47,238 bases of DNA from an uncultured Lachnospiraceae bacterium (GTDB taxonomy: Bacteria > Bacillota > Clostridia > Lachnospirales > Lachnospiraceae), in contig CANPYY010000019.1 in assembly GCA_947588675.1 (NCBI GenBank), positions 1 to 47,238 of the forward strand, given 5' to 3'. Below, piece by piece: positions 34,996-43,952 of the stretch. The first letter of the stretch is position 1, and every line of letters starts with the position of its first letter. The notes beneath the pieces are model-generated. The model saw only the letters and a program-made list of their open reading frames with translations, made no database searches and was not told the origin of the DNA. Both the position numbers and the translations under genes were made by a program.

Positions 34996-36426
34996 ATGAA
35001 AACAAAAACAAAAATAAGTTTTTTAACAGCATTTATTGTTGCTGCATTTGTGATTTGCTTTAGTATGTTTGGCAGGGTAAGACCGGCATATGCGGCAGAC
35101 GGTATTCCGATAAACGGAAAATATTTTTCAAAATATATGATAGATTATTGTAAACATTATGATTTTGATAAAAATAATGATAACCGTCTGTCCAAAAGTG
35201 AAATAAACAGGATAAAGGACATTACAATAGAAATAGAGGAATGGAAAAGTAATCGACCGGTCAATTGTAAGGGTATGGAGTATTTTACTGCTGTTGAACA
35301 TATTTATCTTGAAGGAGAAAAATTTGAGAATCTGAAGATTGGCAGTTTTAATGAGTTAAAAGAGTTTTCGCTGTACTGTCGTACCGGTATGGGTAAAATC
35401 AGCTTCAAAAAAGCTCCTAATATAGAGAAAATTTATGTATCCACTACAAAAGGAACCATAAAAAGTGTTGATGTAAGCAATAACAGGAAATTGAAAAGTT
35501 TAACTTTGCATAATGTGCAGAAAGCTGATATTGGAAATTTAAAGGAATTGGAGGAGCTAGATTGCGACAGAAACATTGACACATCTAAAAATGTAAAATT
35601 AGAAACATTACATATTGTGGGCCCGGTAAAAAAATTAGACATATCTGATAACGTTAATATGAAAAACTTATCAGTTATTTCCAAAAAGTTAAAGACTATA
35701 GATTTAAGCAAAAATAAAAAACTTAAATATATAAGAATAAAAGCGCCGGTAAAAAATATAGATTTCAGCAATAATAAAGATTTAAAAGAACTTGAAGTAG
35801 ACGTATCGGCAAAAGGCATAGATTTAAGTGAAAATAAAAAGTTAAAAGAAGCCATGATAAAAGCGCCGGTTAAGAATATAAATCTCAGTAATAATAAAAA
35901 TTTAAGAAGCATATATATAAAAGCGCCGATTAAAGATATAGATTTTGACCAGAATAAAAAGCTGACAGATATTAATATAAAAGCGCCTTTGGAAAATTTA
36001 GATGTAAGCAAGTTACCTTCTTTGACGGTGATGGAGTTATACAATACAGAAATGCCAAAAATGAAAATAGAAAATGCTCATTTAAAGGTGCTTTGTTTGA
36101 AGAAAAATATGTTTAAAGAGTTTGACATGTCAGGTATGCCGAATATTGAATTTGTTAAAATAAATGATGAAAATGTAGAAAAAATAACGCTGTCGGACGT
36201 AAGAAGTAATCTGGAATACTTTTATATAAAGAACTGTAGTAATCTGAAAGAAATACCGATGGCAATATTTCAATCAATCGGTAAAGTATGCTTTAATTAC
36301 GGTGAGCATGAAGACAATTATAATATGAATGACGATATAAGCGGAATTAAAAATCCAACTACAAATTCAATCATAGTACCCGAAAATGTAGAGTTTATTA
36401 AATTTAACGGACCGGGTTATCTGTAA
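34996..36426 (+). CDS. Secreted leucine-rich repeat protein with an EF-hand-like loop
   Basis: 476 residues. A signal peptide (about 1-33, ending AYA) is followed by an EF-hand-like calcium loop at 58-69: D-K-N-N-D-N-R-L-S-K-S-E, with acidic or amide residues at positions 1, 3, 5 and 12. From about residue 150 to 350 it is built of leucine-rich units with the core IDLSxNKKLK. The central units are exactly 20 residues long and share IKAPVKN. The tail (about 350-476) is irregular LRR. There is no sortase motif or obvious wall-binding domain. It has its own promoter, GGGAGG before the ATG and a terminator after it. A role in adhesion or protein binding is likely for such proteins, but is inference. 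Confidence 0.82.
   Translation: MKTKTKISFLTAFIVAAFVICFSMFGRVRPAYAADGIPINGKYFSKYMIDYCKHYDFDKNNDNRLSKSEINRIKDITIEIEEWKSNRPVNCKGMEYFTAVEHIYLEGEKFENLKIGSFNELKEFSLYCRTGMGKISFKKAPNIEKIYVSTTKGTIKSVDVSNNRKLKSLTLHNVQKADIGNLKELEELDCDRNIDTSKNVKLETLHIVGPVKKLDISDNVNMKNLSVISKKLKTIDLSKNKKLKYIRIKAPVKNIDFSNNKDLKELEVDVSAKGIDLSENKKLKEAMIKAPVKNINLSNNKNLRSIYIKAPIKDIDFDQNKKLTDINIKAPLENLDVSKLPSLTVMELYNTEMPKMKIENAHLKVLCLKKNMFKEFDMSGMPNIEFVKINDENVEKITLSDVRSNLEYFYIKNCSNLKEIPMAIFQSIGKVCFNYGEHEDNYNMNDDISGIKNPTTNSIIVPENVEFIKFNGPGYL
35638..36018 (+). repeat. 60-bp-period tandem repeat in the LRR gene
   Basis: Five consecutive units from 35701 to 36000 have an exact 60-base period, each beginning GAT-TT(A/C)-AG or a close variant. 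Four share AAAGCGCC at the same place in the unit. Flanking units (35638-35700, 36001 on) are more diverged. Unequal copying of a 60- or 120-base unit explains this. Confidence 0.85.
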
Positions 36427-36439
36427 TAAAAAAATAACA

Positions 36440-36482
36440 GCCGTGCTTATTTAGGATTATGAATATCCGTTTTAAGCACGGC
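36440..36482. terminator. Bidirectional terminator between the LRR gene and pyrI
   Basis: GCCGTGCTTA (36440-36449) pairs perfectly with TAAGCACGGC (36473-36482), and flanking AAATAA/TTATTT can extend it. Both flanks are A/T runs suited to the two convergent genes. Confidence 0.82.
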
Positions 36483-36491
36483 ATTTTATTT

Positions 36492-36926
36492 CTATAACTG
36501 TCCTTTAAATTTCTGCTCGCAATACATGCACCTGTATATACGGTTTTTGCGGTCGGTCAGTTTGAATGTATGCGGAAGTCCGCGTTCTGAAGGTGAAGAC
36601 GTTACGCAGCGTGGGTTTTTACATTTTATGATGTTTGTTACTGTTTCGGGAAGGTTTGGGTGGCATTTTTTAACGATAACGTCGTTTTCTATATAATTCA
36701 GTGTGATATCGTCGTCCAGCACGGCAAGAAGGTCAAGGTCTACAGTAATCGGACCTTCTATTTTTATTATATCTTTTTTACCCATTTTATTGCTTTTGGC
36801 GTTCTTAATAATAGCAACACTTGAATCAATTTTTTCAAGGCTGAGATAATGATATATCTGCATTGCGCCGCCGGCCTTTATATGGTCAATTACCACGCCT
36901 TCGTGAAGAACTCCTATATTTAACAT
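36492..36926 (-). CDS. pyrI: Aspartate carbamoyltransferase regulatory chain
   Basis: 144 residues. The nucleotide-binding N-terminal domain is followed by a four-cysteine zinc domain: Cys102 and Cys107 in KCKNPRC, Cys133 and Cys136 in CMYC. In enzymes that have it, PyrI binds CTP/ATP and gives feedback control of pyrimidine synthesis. AAGGAGG lies before the ATG. Its first 7 bases overlap the end of pyrB, so the two chains are translationally coupled. It is a little shorter than the 153-residue E. coli chain. Confidence 0.95.
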   Translation of the reverse strand: MLNIGVLHEGVVIDHIKAGGAMQIYHYLSLEKIDSSVAIIKNAKSNKMGKKDIIKIEGPITVDLDLLAVLDDDITLNYIENDVIVKKCHPNLPETVTNIIKCKNPRCVTSSPSERGLPHTFKLTDRKNRIYRCMYCEQKFKGQL

Positions 36927-37861
36927 AAATCCTCCTTCTGATACGGGTCAGGTATCTCAAGTAATTTCATAATTAACGCCATTCTAAGATATACTCCATA
37001 CTGTGCCTGTTTAAAATAGACTGCCCGCGGGTCTGAATCAACTTCCGTAGATATTTCGTTGACACGTGGAAGCGGGTGGAGAATAAGCATGTCCTTACGT
37101 GCGTTTTTAAGTTTATTGTTATCAAGAATAAAGCTGTCTTTGAGCCTGATGTAGTCTTCTTCGTTAAAGAATCTCTCGCGCTGTACCCTTGTCATATAGA
37201 GTATGTCCAGCTCCGGCATAACTCCTTCAAAATCGGATGTTTCAATGTACGGGATATTTTTAGCATCAAGAGTTTCTCTGCGTAAATAATCCGGGATTTT
37301 AAGTTCGTGCGGGGATATCATTACAAACTTAATATTTTTATAACGTACCATTGCATTAATAAGAGAGTGAACAGTACGTCCGAATTTTAAATCTCCGCAT
37401 ACTCCTATGGTAAGATTATTTAGATCTCCTTTAAGTTCTTTTATTGTCAGTAAATCGGTAAGCGTCTGTGTCGGATGGTTGTGTCCGCCGTCGCCTGCAT
37501 TGATGACAGGAATACCGGAATATTGTGAGGCTACAAGCGGAGCGCCTTCTTTAGGATGCCGCATTGTACATATGTCGGCATAGTAGGATATAACCCGTAT
37601 GGTATCGGCTATGCTCTCGCCCTTTGCGACAGAACTTGAATCAGCAGAAGAAAAACCGAGTACATTGCCGCCTAAATTCATCATTGCTGATTCAAAACTC
37701 AGTCGGGTACGTGTACTCGGTTCGTAAAACAGTGAAGCAAGTTTTTTGCCTTCACATACTTTTTTATACCGGTCGCTGTTACGGTAAATCTTTCCTGCGA
37801 GAGTAAGCAGGTCATCAAGCTCATGAACACTCAGATCAAGAGGGGTAATAAGATGTTTCAT
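36920..37861 (-). CDS. pyrB: Aspartate carbamoyltransferase catalytic chain
   Basis: 313 residues; condenses carbamoyl phosphate and aspartate, the committed step of pyrimidine synthesis. The carbamoyl-phosphate motif [13 protein letters not shown] is at about 45-57 (Ser49-Arg53), followed by [15 protein letters not shown] and [16 protein letters not shown] precedes the ATG. Its reverse-strand promoter leaves a leader of only about 30 bases, so no PyrR-type attenuator is present; allosteric control by the overlapping pyrI is the visible regulation. Confidence 0.96.
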   Translation of the reverse strand: MKHLITPLDLSVHELDDLLTLAGKIYRNSDRYKKVCEGKKLASLFYEPSTRTRLSFESAMMNLGGNVLGFSSADSSSVAKGESIADTIRVISYYADICTMRHPKEGAPLVASQYSGIPVINAGDGGHNHPTQTLTDLLTIKELKGDLNNLTIGVCGDLKFGRTVHSLINAMVRYKNIKFVMISPHELKIPDYLRRETLDAKNIPYIETSDFEGVMPELDILYMTRVQRERFFNEEDYIRLKDSFILDNNKLKNARKDMLILHPLPRVNEISTEVDSDPRAVYFKQAQYGVYLRMALIMKLLEIPDPYQKEDLC

Positions 37862-37899
37862 GCTTTAAACTCCTTATCTTTAAAATGTTTGTCCTAAAT

Positions 37900-37928
37900 A
37901 TTTTACAACATAACTTGAATTGTTACAA
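37900..37928 (-). promoter_or_regulatory. Promoter of pyrBI
   Basis: On the reverse strand TTGTAA (37928-37923) and TAAAAT (37905-37900) are 17 bases apart. Confidence 0.6.
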
Positions 37929-38008
37929 TATTAATTAAGGATGTTATAGAATTTTTATATAAATTATGGTAATATATACACACAATGTAAGTAAAAGGAG
38001 AGGACGCC

Positions 38009-39541
38009 ATGCTTAGTAAAGTTAAAATAGTGATTATGCTTGTTGCATCTGCAGCCGTACTTGCCGGATGCGCAAAAGAACCTCCCGGACATGTGAAGGT
38101 TCAAAAAGATGCGACGCAGATAGACATTGATAATACTGTTTTGCATCAGGAAATAGAAGGATTTGGAGCAGGATATACATATTACAGCAATTATGTATAC
38201 TTTGCCCAATATAAGGATGAAGTCTATGATTTATTGTTTTCGGATGCGCATCTTAGTATACTCAGATTTAAAAACTCTTTCCTTTACGGAGATGAATATT
38301 ATGATTTTGATCCTAAGACAGATGAGGATTATAATGTGGATTTTAATCCGAAAACAGAGCGGGATTTTTATGAAAATGCCTGTGAGCGTTTTGAAAAAAT
38401 CGGAATTAAGCCAAGGGTTCTTATGAGTTCCTGGTCGCCTGCCGCTTATCTGAAAAGTTCAAATGCGTTGACCGGCGAGGGAACGCTTGCAAAAGATGAA
38501 AATGGCAATTATGTGTATGACAGGTATGGAGAATACTGGTATCAGGCGATAAAGGCTTATAATAATGCCGGTATTCCTGTTGATTATCTTAGTATACAAA
38601 ATGAGCCCGATTTTGTCGCTTCATATGAAAGCTGTTCATTTGACCCTGAGGAATCAGGAAAGGCAGCTTCATACCAGAAAGCGTTTGAAGCAACATACCA
38701 GGCGTGTAAAAAACTTGAAAATCCGCCAAAGATGCTTGGACCTGAAACAATGTCGTTTAAGATTACTTCGTTGTCAGACTATATCGACCCAATACTTGAA
38801 AACAACCCTGAAAGCCTTTACGGTATAGGTCATCATCTTTATGTAGGCGCAACTAAGAGCAAACCGTATACATACAACCTTGAATTTGCCTCTATTGCAA
38901 AGAGATATCCCGACCTTCCCAAATGGCAGACAGAATATTATGAAGGCGATTTTATGGATACGGTTCAGATAATACAAAATTCAATGCAGTATGAGAATCT
39001 TAACTGTTATATTTTCTGGGGCGGCGTATGGAAGAATCCGGGACAGCCCGAAATGGAAAATCTTATCGGAATGGATGCAGGTACTGACGAAGAAACATGG
39101 GACCATGAACATGGTTATGTGATTGGTGAAAAGTATTATTCCATGAGGCATTTTTCGGAATATATACTTCCTGGTTATGTACGTATTGATACCAAAGTAC
39201 ATGCCTTTGATGAAGAAGATGATGGGGACAGTGAAGACGAGGCCGAACTTTCTGTTGTAAGAAAAGAGCTGGACGACCTTTCTTGTACGGCATATATTTC
39301 ACCTAATAAGGACAGGATTGTTATAGTTACGGTGAACGACACTGATGAAACAAAAAAAATGCAGTATCAGTTTGCCGATTATAATATTGACAGCAGTAAA
39401 GTCATACTTACCAATTATCAGAACGGTGAAAACACCAAAGAATTTTATACGGAGAGTGGAAGCCTGGACGAACTTCAATGCCAGGAGCTTTCGGCACACA
39501 GTGTTTCAACAATTGTTATAGATGGGGCTACTCCTCAATAA
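38009..39541 (+). CDS. Lipoprotein glycoside hydrolase, family 30-like
   Basis: 510 residues. A lipoprotein signal peptide ends in the lipobox LAGC, with Cys21. The hydrolase barrel matches family GH30 (clan A): HQEIEGFGAGYTYYSNY near the start, SWSPAAYLKSS, the acid/base Glu199 in SIQNEPDF and the likely nucleophile Glu309 in WQTEYYEGD. A C-terminal beta domain with SVRKELDDLSCTAYISPNKDR-like strands ends the protein. GH30 enzymes act on glucuronoxylan, beta-1,6-glucan, glucosylceramide or related links; the subfamily cannot be fixed here. Anchored to the outer face of the membrane, it would act on imported or nearby glycans. AAAGGAGAGG lies before the ATG. Confidence 0.83.
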   Translation: MLSKVKIVIMLVASAAVLAGCAKEPPGHVKVQKDATQIDIDNTVLHQEIEGFGAGYTYYSNYVYFAQYKDEVYDLLFSDAHLSILRFKNSFLYGDEYYDFDPKTDEDYNVDFNPKTERDFYENACERFEKIGIKPRVLMSSWSPAAYLKSSNALTGEGTLAKDENGNYVYDRYGEYWYQAIKAYNNAGIPVDYLSIQNEPDFVASYESCSFDPEESGKAASYQKAFEATYQACKKLENPPKMLGPETMSFKITSLSDYIDPILENNPESLYGIGHHLYVGATKSKPYTYNLEFASIAKRYPDLPKWQTEYYEGDFMDTVQIIQNSMQYENLNCYIFWGGVWKNPGQPEMENLIGMDAGTDEETWDHEHGYVIGEKYYSMRHFSEYILPGYVRIDTKVHAFDEEDDGDSEDEAELSVVRKELDDLSCTAYISPNKDRIVIVTVNDTDETKKMQYQFADYNIDSSKVILTNYQNGENTKEFYTESGSLDELQCQELSAHSVSTIVIDGATPQ

Positions 39542-39794
39542 CATGTATTTCAAGATAATCAAATTCAATGGGGTCGATAAAATTATCGGATGTAAACCGG
39601 GTTTTATCGACCCTTTTAAACTCGTTTATATTGGAATCAAGCCAGATAGGGACGGAAAGGTCATATTTATGGCATATTTCCTCAAGACCCGTAAATATTT
39701 TCTTTGTTCTTGAGAGTGATTGCGAATCACTCTCAAAAACATAATCCCATTTCATTTTATTGTTTTTAATAATTTTGCCCCACATTCTAAACAT
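39528..39794 (-). CDS. 88-residue protein of unknown function
   Basis: A small, soluble, charged protein starting MFRMWGKIIKNNKMKWDYVF and ending in an acidic strand (FDYLEIHVIEE). The middle stretch, SRTKKIFTGLEEICHKYDL then VPIWLDSNINEFK, looks like a compact alpha/beta domain. From memory, similar small proteins occur across Lachnospiraceae without a known role. AGAAGGTGAAG precedes the ATG, 13 bases after the membrane-protein gene, so the two form an operon. Its last 14 bases overlap the 3' end of the GH30 gene, tail to tail. Confidence 0.7.
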   Translation of the reverse strand: MFRMWGKIIKNNKMKWDYVFESDSQSLSRTKKIFTGLEEICHKYDLSVPIWLDSNINEFKRVDKTRFTSDNFIDPIEFDYLEIHVIEE

Positions 39795-39807
39795 GTATCT
39801 TCACCTT

Positions 39808-41451
39808 CTACTTTATGCTGATAACTTTGTTCCTGTCTTTGTCTTTTACATATTCAAAAGTAATTGTGTCGCCTGTTTCAACGAGTATGACCGACAGATT
39901 ATCAGATACGTCTATATCATATATATCATCCGATGAATCAAGAACAATATAATAATGCGAATTGCCGTCAATGACAGCCTGAGCAATACGTGTTATTGTG
40001 CCCGTTATAGTGCTTGTATCAGTGTATTGCGGTTCATCGGGTTCTGCCTCGGTAATATGGTTGCTTATAAGCATATCTTTATATGTCTGTTCACATTCTT
40101 CCAGTGTATTTGCGGTAGCGACAACGGTATATTTTTGTATGTTTACCATGGCGTACATTTTTACAAGCCCCGCGCTGTCTTTGAGCGACATAAAATATGT
40201 TGGTTCGCCGGATATATTTAAAAGGATGGGGAATGTAGCGGTGTATCCAAGGTTCTGTACTTTACCTTCTGCCGAACCCATTGCAGAAAATTCTTCGGCT
40301 CCAGGAATCTGATAGTATCTGGTAAGGCCGGTACGCTGATTCATAAGTACGAATCCTACATTTGATTCATCGCCGCCAACGCTTGTAACTCCTGTATATA
40401 CCCATACGTCGTCATCTGAGGCAATATAATTATAACCTTCTGTTGTTTTTAAGCAGTCTTTCTGGCTGAGTACCGAATTTAGGAAGCCGTGTTTAAGCGT
40501 GCCGTAATAATCATAATATGATATAAGCAGGTCAGCAGAGTATACGTGGTCAACCCATTCGGGAACGTCGTTTACGTCATAATCAGTTGTTTCGCCGGTT
40601 ATTGCATTTACAATAACTACATTTCCTATCTTGATACCGCCAAACAGTCCGATAGTGTATTTCTTTACCGGACATATCCAGTAAGGCGTACCGTTTTCGT
40701 CAATTTCAAGATTAATTGTATCAAACATATAAGTAGGATATCTGAAGCGCAGGTGTCTGTATATCAGTCTTCCAAAATGCTCTGATTTAGAGTATTTTAT
40801 ACCTTCTTTAAGTTTTATGCATTCCGCGTCCTGTGAAGCCATGTCTATCATTATATACGCGGGGATGCCTTCTTTTCTGTTTGTAAACCATTTAAGTATA
40901 TTGCCATATTCAAGAGGCGTAATTCTTACCGGTTTATTGTTATAATTAATCTGCGTATAATCAGAGGATACTTCAAACTGTGATACATATTCGACCATTG
41001 TACCCATTTTTCTGGCGCCTACAATCTCGGCGGAAGAACGGTCAAGAAGCGGTATCTCATCATATGAAATCTGCTGTATGTCGTCAGTGAAGTTGCCGTC
41101 TTCTATATTTATAAGCTGTCTGTATTTACGGGCGTTGATAATTTCTGACGATAAAAATGAACCTGTCAGATATATTATGATAAGTATAAGGGATATTATA
41201 CTGAATACTGCTAAAAGCAGGTTTCCTTTAAAAAGTTTTCTAATGCTTCTCTTTTCGGTAAAATTTATGCTCCGTACATGCAGTGAATATATTACGGTTA
41301 TTATTGTGGGAATCAGTGAAAGTATTATAATAAAGCCCCAAAAGCCGGGATAGTGTATATTGATTGCAGGCAGCGCCGCGTAATAATAACAAAATCCGAA
41401 AATGAGCGACAACAGTATTATAATACAATACGCTTTAATTTTGTTTTTCAT
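39808..41451 (-). CDS. Large membrane-anchored protein of unknown function
   Basis: 547 residues. Three hydrophobic segments (about 7-26, 37-57, 77-98) are followed by a large domain of about 440 residues, predicted to be outside the membrane. That domain contains SSAEIVGARKMGTMVEYVSQ, a central YWICPVKKYTIGLFGG, GNVVIVNAITGETTDYDV and a final small OB-like domain (about 480-547). The strands with a gIkigNvvivNaiTGe pattern faintly recall PepSY-type repeats, but I cannot name a family. GGAGG lies 7 bases before the ATG at 41451; the open frame extends 16 codons further without a ribosome site. The 88-residue gene follows. Confidence 0.72.
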   Translation of the reverse strand: MKNKIKAYCIIILLSLIFGFCYYYAALPAINIHYPGFWGFIIILSLIPTIITVIYSLHVRSINFTEKRSIRKLFKGNLLLAVFSIISLILIIIYLTGSFLSSEIINARKYRQLINIEDGNFTDDIQQISYDEIPLLDRSSAEIVGARKMGTMVEYVSQFEVSSDYTQINYNNKPVRITPLEYGNILKWFTNRKEGIPAYIMIDMASQDAECIKLKEGIKYSKSEHFGRLIYRHLRFRYPTYMFDTINLEIDENGTPYWICPVKKYTIGLFGGIKIGNVVIVNAITGETTDYDVNDVPEWVDHVYSADLLISYYDYYGTLKHGFLNSVLSQKDCLKTTEGYNYIASDDDVWVYTGVTSVGGDESNVGFVLMNQRTGLTRYYQIPGAEEFSAMGSAEGKVQNLGYTATFPILLNISGEPTYFMSLKDSAGLVKMYAMVNIQKYTVVATANTLEECEQTYKDMLISNHITEAEPDEPQYTDTSTITGTITRIAQAVIDGNSHYYIVLDSSDDIYDIDVSDNLSVILVETGDTITFEYVKDKDRNKVISIK

Positions 41452-41471
41452 ACATACGCCTCCAATATGTA

Positions 41472-41495
41472 TAATCTTTAATAAATTAAAGATTA
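41472..41495. repeat. Perfect inverted repeat in the divergent control region
   Basis: TAATCTTTAA (41472-41481) and TTAAAGATTA (41486-41495) are perfect complements around TAAA. It lies between the reverse-strand membrane-protein gene and rimO, within the likely promoter or leader of the former. Confidence 0.75.
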
Positions 41496-41526
41496 TCACA
41501 GTGCAATATAAAAGTAAACTGATTTA

Positions 41527-41555
41527 TTGACCATTATAATAAAAACTGTTAAAAT
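41527..41555 (+). promoter_or_regulatory. Promoter of the rimO-rpsA gene run
   Basis: TTGACC (41527-41532) and TAAAAT (41550-41555) are 17 bases apart, about 25 bases before the rimO start. Confidence 0.65.
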
Positions 41556-41579
41556 AAAAATTATTATTACAGGGAAAAA

Positions 41580-42926
41580 ATGGGGATTGTACTATTTATG
41601 AAAGTTTTGCTTATATCTTTAGGATGTGATAAGAACCTTGTGGATTCCGAGTTCATGCTCGGAGAGTTATTTGATAACGGATATGAAATAACGGATAATG
41701 AGGCGGAAGCGGAAGCGATTATAATAAATACCTGCTGTTTTATTAACGATGCCAAGATGGAAAGCATAGAAACCATAATTGAAATGGCGGAATATAAAAA
41801 AAGCGGCGTATGTAAAGCGCTTATTGTATGCGGATGCCTGGCGCAGAGATATCGTGAGGAAATAATAAAAGAGATACCGGAAGTAGATGCGGTAGTGGGA
41901 ACAACCGCATATGAAGAACTTATAAAAGCTTTAAATGATGCAGTAACACATAAAATGTCTGTAAATATAAAAGATATAAATTATCTTCCAATGCAGAAAG
42001 GCAGGCGCATATATTCTACGGGTACTGTATATTCATATCTGAAAATTGCCGAGGGCTGCAATAAAAAATGTACATATTGTATTATTCCGTCATTGAGGGG
42101 TTCATACAGAAGCGTCCCAATGGAAGATATTATAAAACAGGCTGAATATCTGGCTTCGTCAGGAGTAAGGGAACTTATAATAGTAGCCCAGGAAACCACT
42201 TTGTACGGAATTGATTTATATGGACATGATGCGCTGCCTGAACTTCTTGACAGGTTATGCCTGATAGATGATATTAAATGGATAAGGATTCTGTACGCAT
42301 ATCCTGAGGATATAACGGAAGAACTTATGGATACTATTAACAGGCAGGATAAAATATGCGCATATATAGATATGCCGATACAGCATGCGTCGGACAGCAT
42401 ATTAAGGAGAATGGGACGGCATACAACCCAAAAAGAGCTGACAGATAAAATTAAGCTTATAAGAAAAAAGGTGCCGGGCATTGCTATAAGGACAACACTT
42501 ATAACCGGTTTTCCGGGAGAAACGGACGAGGATCATAAAATTTTACTTGATTTTATAAAAAGCATGAGATTTGAAAGGTTGGGAGTGTTTAAATATTCAC
42601 CTGAGGAAAATACAGCTGCTGCAGATTTTGAAAAACAGATAGATGATGACACAAAACAGACACGATTTGATGAAATAATGCAGCTTCAGCAAGATATTGC
42701 ATTTGAAATGGCAGAAGAAAGGACAGGCAGTGAAATATATGTTATTATTGAAGGAGAGCTGCCTTCCGATAATCTGTATGTTGCAAGAAGCAGTATGGAT
42801 GCCCCGGATATAGACGGATGTGTATTTTTACCTCTGACAGGAGATTATATGTCTGGGGATATAGTTCGCGTCCGTATAACAGAAGCCGTAGGATATGACC
42901 TTATGGCGGTTCCTGCAAATATGTGA
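41580..42926 (+). CDS. rimO: Ribosomal protein S12 methylthiotransferase
   Basis: 448 residues; a radical SAM enzyme that adds a methylthio group to an aspartate of ribosomal protein S12. The N-terminal domain holds the auxiliary cluster cysteines (Cys16 in SLGCDKNLVDSE, Cys52 in NTCCF, Cys86 in CGCLAQR). The SAM cluster is Cys160, Cys164 and Cys167 in GCNKKCTYC. A C-terminal TRAM domain (about 380-448) follows. SLGCDKNLVDSE separates RimO from MiaB. The ATG at 41580 has AGGG 6 bases upstream; an ATG at 41598 is also possible. Confidence 0.94.
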   Translation: MGIVLFMKVLLISLGCDKNLVDSEFMLGELFDNGYEITDNEAEAEAIIINTCCFINDAKMESIETIIEMAEYKKSGVCKALIVCGCLAQRYREEIIKEIPEVDAVVGTTAYEELIKALNDAVTHKMSVNIKDINYLPMQKGRRIYSTGTVYSYLKIAEGCNKKCTYCIIPSLRGSYRSVPMEDIIKQAEYLASSGVRELIIVAQETTLYGIDLYGHDALPELLDRLCLIDDIKWIRILYAYPEDITEELMDTINRQDKICAYIDMPIQHASDSILRRMGRHTTQKELTDKIKLIRKKVPGIAIRTTLITGFPGETDEDHKILLDFIKSMRFERLGVFKYSPEENTAAADFEKQIDDDTKQTRFDEIMQLQQDIAFEMAEERTGSEIYVIIEGELPSDNLYVARSSMDAPDIDGCVFLPLTGDYMSGDIVRVRITEAVGYDLMAVPANM

Positions 42927-42947
42927 ATCTGAAAGGAAATCAAACAG

Positions 42948-43952
42948 ATGAATACTCCAAATAAACTTACTATACTCAGGGTTTGTCTTATACCTGTTTT
43001 TGTTATTGTATATCTGTGCAGAGGAATAGCATATAACAATGAAATAGCCGCGGCAATATTTATTTTTGCCAGTCTTACTGACTTTTTTGACGGGTATATT
43101 GCAAGAAAATATCATCTTATTACTAATTTTGGAAAATTTCTTGACCCGCTTGCAGATAAACTGCTTGTAAACGCTGCGCTTATATGTTTTCTGGTTACGC
43201 CTGATAATCCGGTACCGTGCTGGGTTGTTATAGTTATAATATCAAGAGATTTTATCATAAACGGATTCCGGCTGGTTGCTTCTGATAATGGCGTTGTTAT
43301 TGCGGCTGATTATACGGGCAAGTTAAAAACCTTTGTACAGATGATTATGACTATACTGGTAATACTTGACTTTAATAACCGCGTTATGGATGCCATAGAA
43401 CTTGTACTTATATATCTTGCCCTTGCGCTTACGGTTATTTCGCTTATTGTATGTATAGTGCGCAATATGCATGTACTGCGTGAACCGGTTGTAAGTGAGA
43501 GCGAACTTGTAGGCGAACTTATAAAAAGAAATCTTACTATAACATTTGCCGAATCATGTACGGGCGGAATGTTATCGTCAATGCTTATAAACGTGCCTGA
43601 CGCTTCGCGCGTAATAAAACAGTGTGTAACTACTTATTGCGATGAGGCTAAAATAAATATTCTTGGAGTAAAAGAAGATACTATTAATACTTATACGGCT
43701 GTTAGCAGCCAGACTGCAGCAGAAATGGCGGAAGGCGCGCAGAAATATGCGGGCGCGGATATTGCAGTATCTGTAACGGGTTATGCAGGCCCGGTCGCAG
43801 GTGAACCGGAAAAGACAGGACTTGTATATATAGGAATACGTTTTAATAATAAGACTGATGTAGCGGAATTTAAATTTAAAGGCGATAGAAATTCTGTAAG
43901 AAAACAGGCGTGTGAAACGGCTGTTGAAATGATAATGAGGAGATTGGCATGA
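42948..43952 (+). CDS. pgsA: Fusion of phosphatidylglycerophosphate synthase and CinA C-terminal domain
   Basis: 334 residues in one frame. Residues about 1-175 are PgsA, the membrane enzyme that joins CDP-diacylglycerol and glycerol 3-phosphate. The complete CDP-alcohol phosphotransferase motif lies at 48-70: DGYIAR, then G62, D66 and D70. Residues about 183-334 are a CinA C-terminal (nicotinamide-nucleotide amidase, PncC) domain, with AESCTGG at 201-207 and VTGYAGP at 276-282. The amidase recycles NMN, a product of LigA. In many Firmicutes pgsA and cinA are adjacent separate genes, so this looks like a fusion. The short C-terminal CinA lacks the MoCF-like half. Confidence 0.9.
   Translation: MNTPNKLTILRVCLIPVFVIVYLCRGIAYNNEIAAAIFIFASLTDFFDGYIARKYHLITNFGKFLDPLADKLLVNAALICFLVTPDNPVPCWVVIVIISRDFIINGFRLVASDNGVVIAADYTGKLKTFVQMIMTILVILDFNNRVMDAIELVLIYLALALTVISLIVCIVRNMHVLREPVVSESELVGELIKRNLTITFAESCTGGMLSSMLINVPDASRVIKQCVTTYCDEAKINILGVKEDTINTYTAVSSQTAAEMAEGAQKYAGADIAVSVTGYAGPVAGEPEKTGLVYIGIRFNNKTDVAEFKFKGDRNSVRKQACETAVEMIMRRLA

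Noticed and set aside
35433-36044. Reverse-strand open frame opposite the LRR repeats (203 codons)
   Set aside because: It exists because the 60-base repeat lacks stops in that frame; there is no ribosome site or recognisable product.
37862-37930. PyrR-binding attenuator ahead of pyrB
   Set aside because: The leader is about 30 bases and has no anti-terminator or terminator pair.
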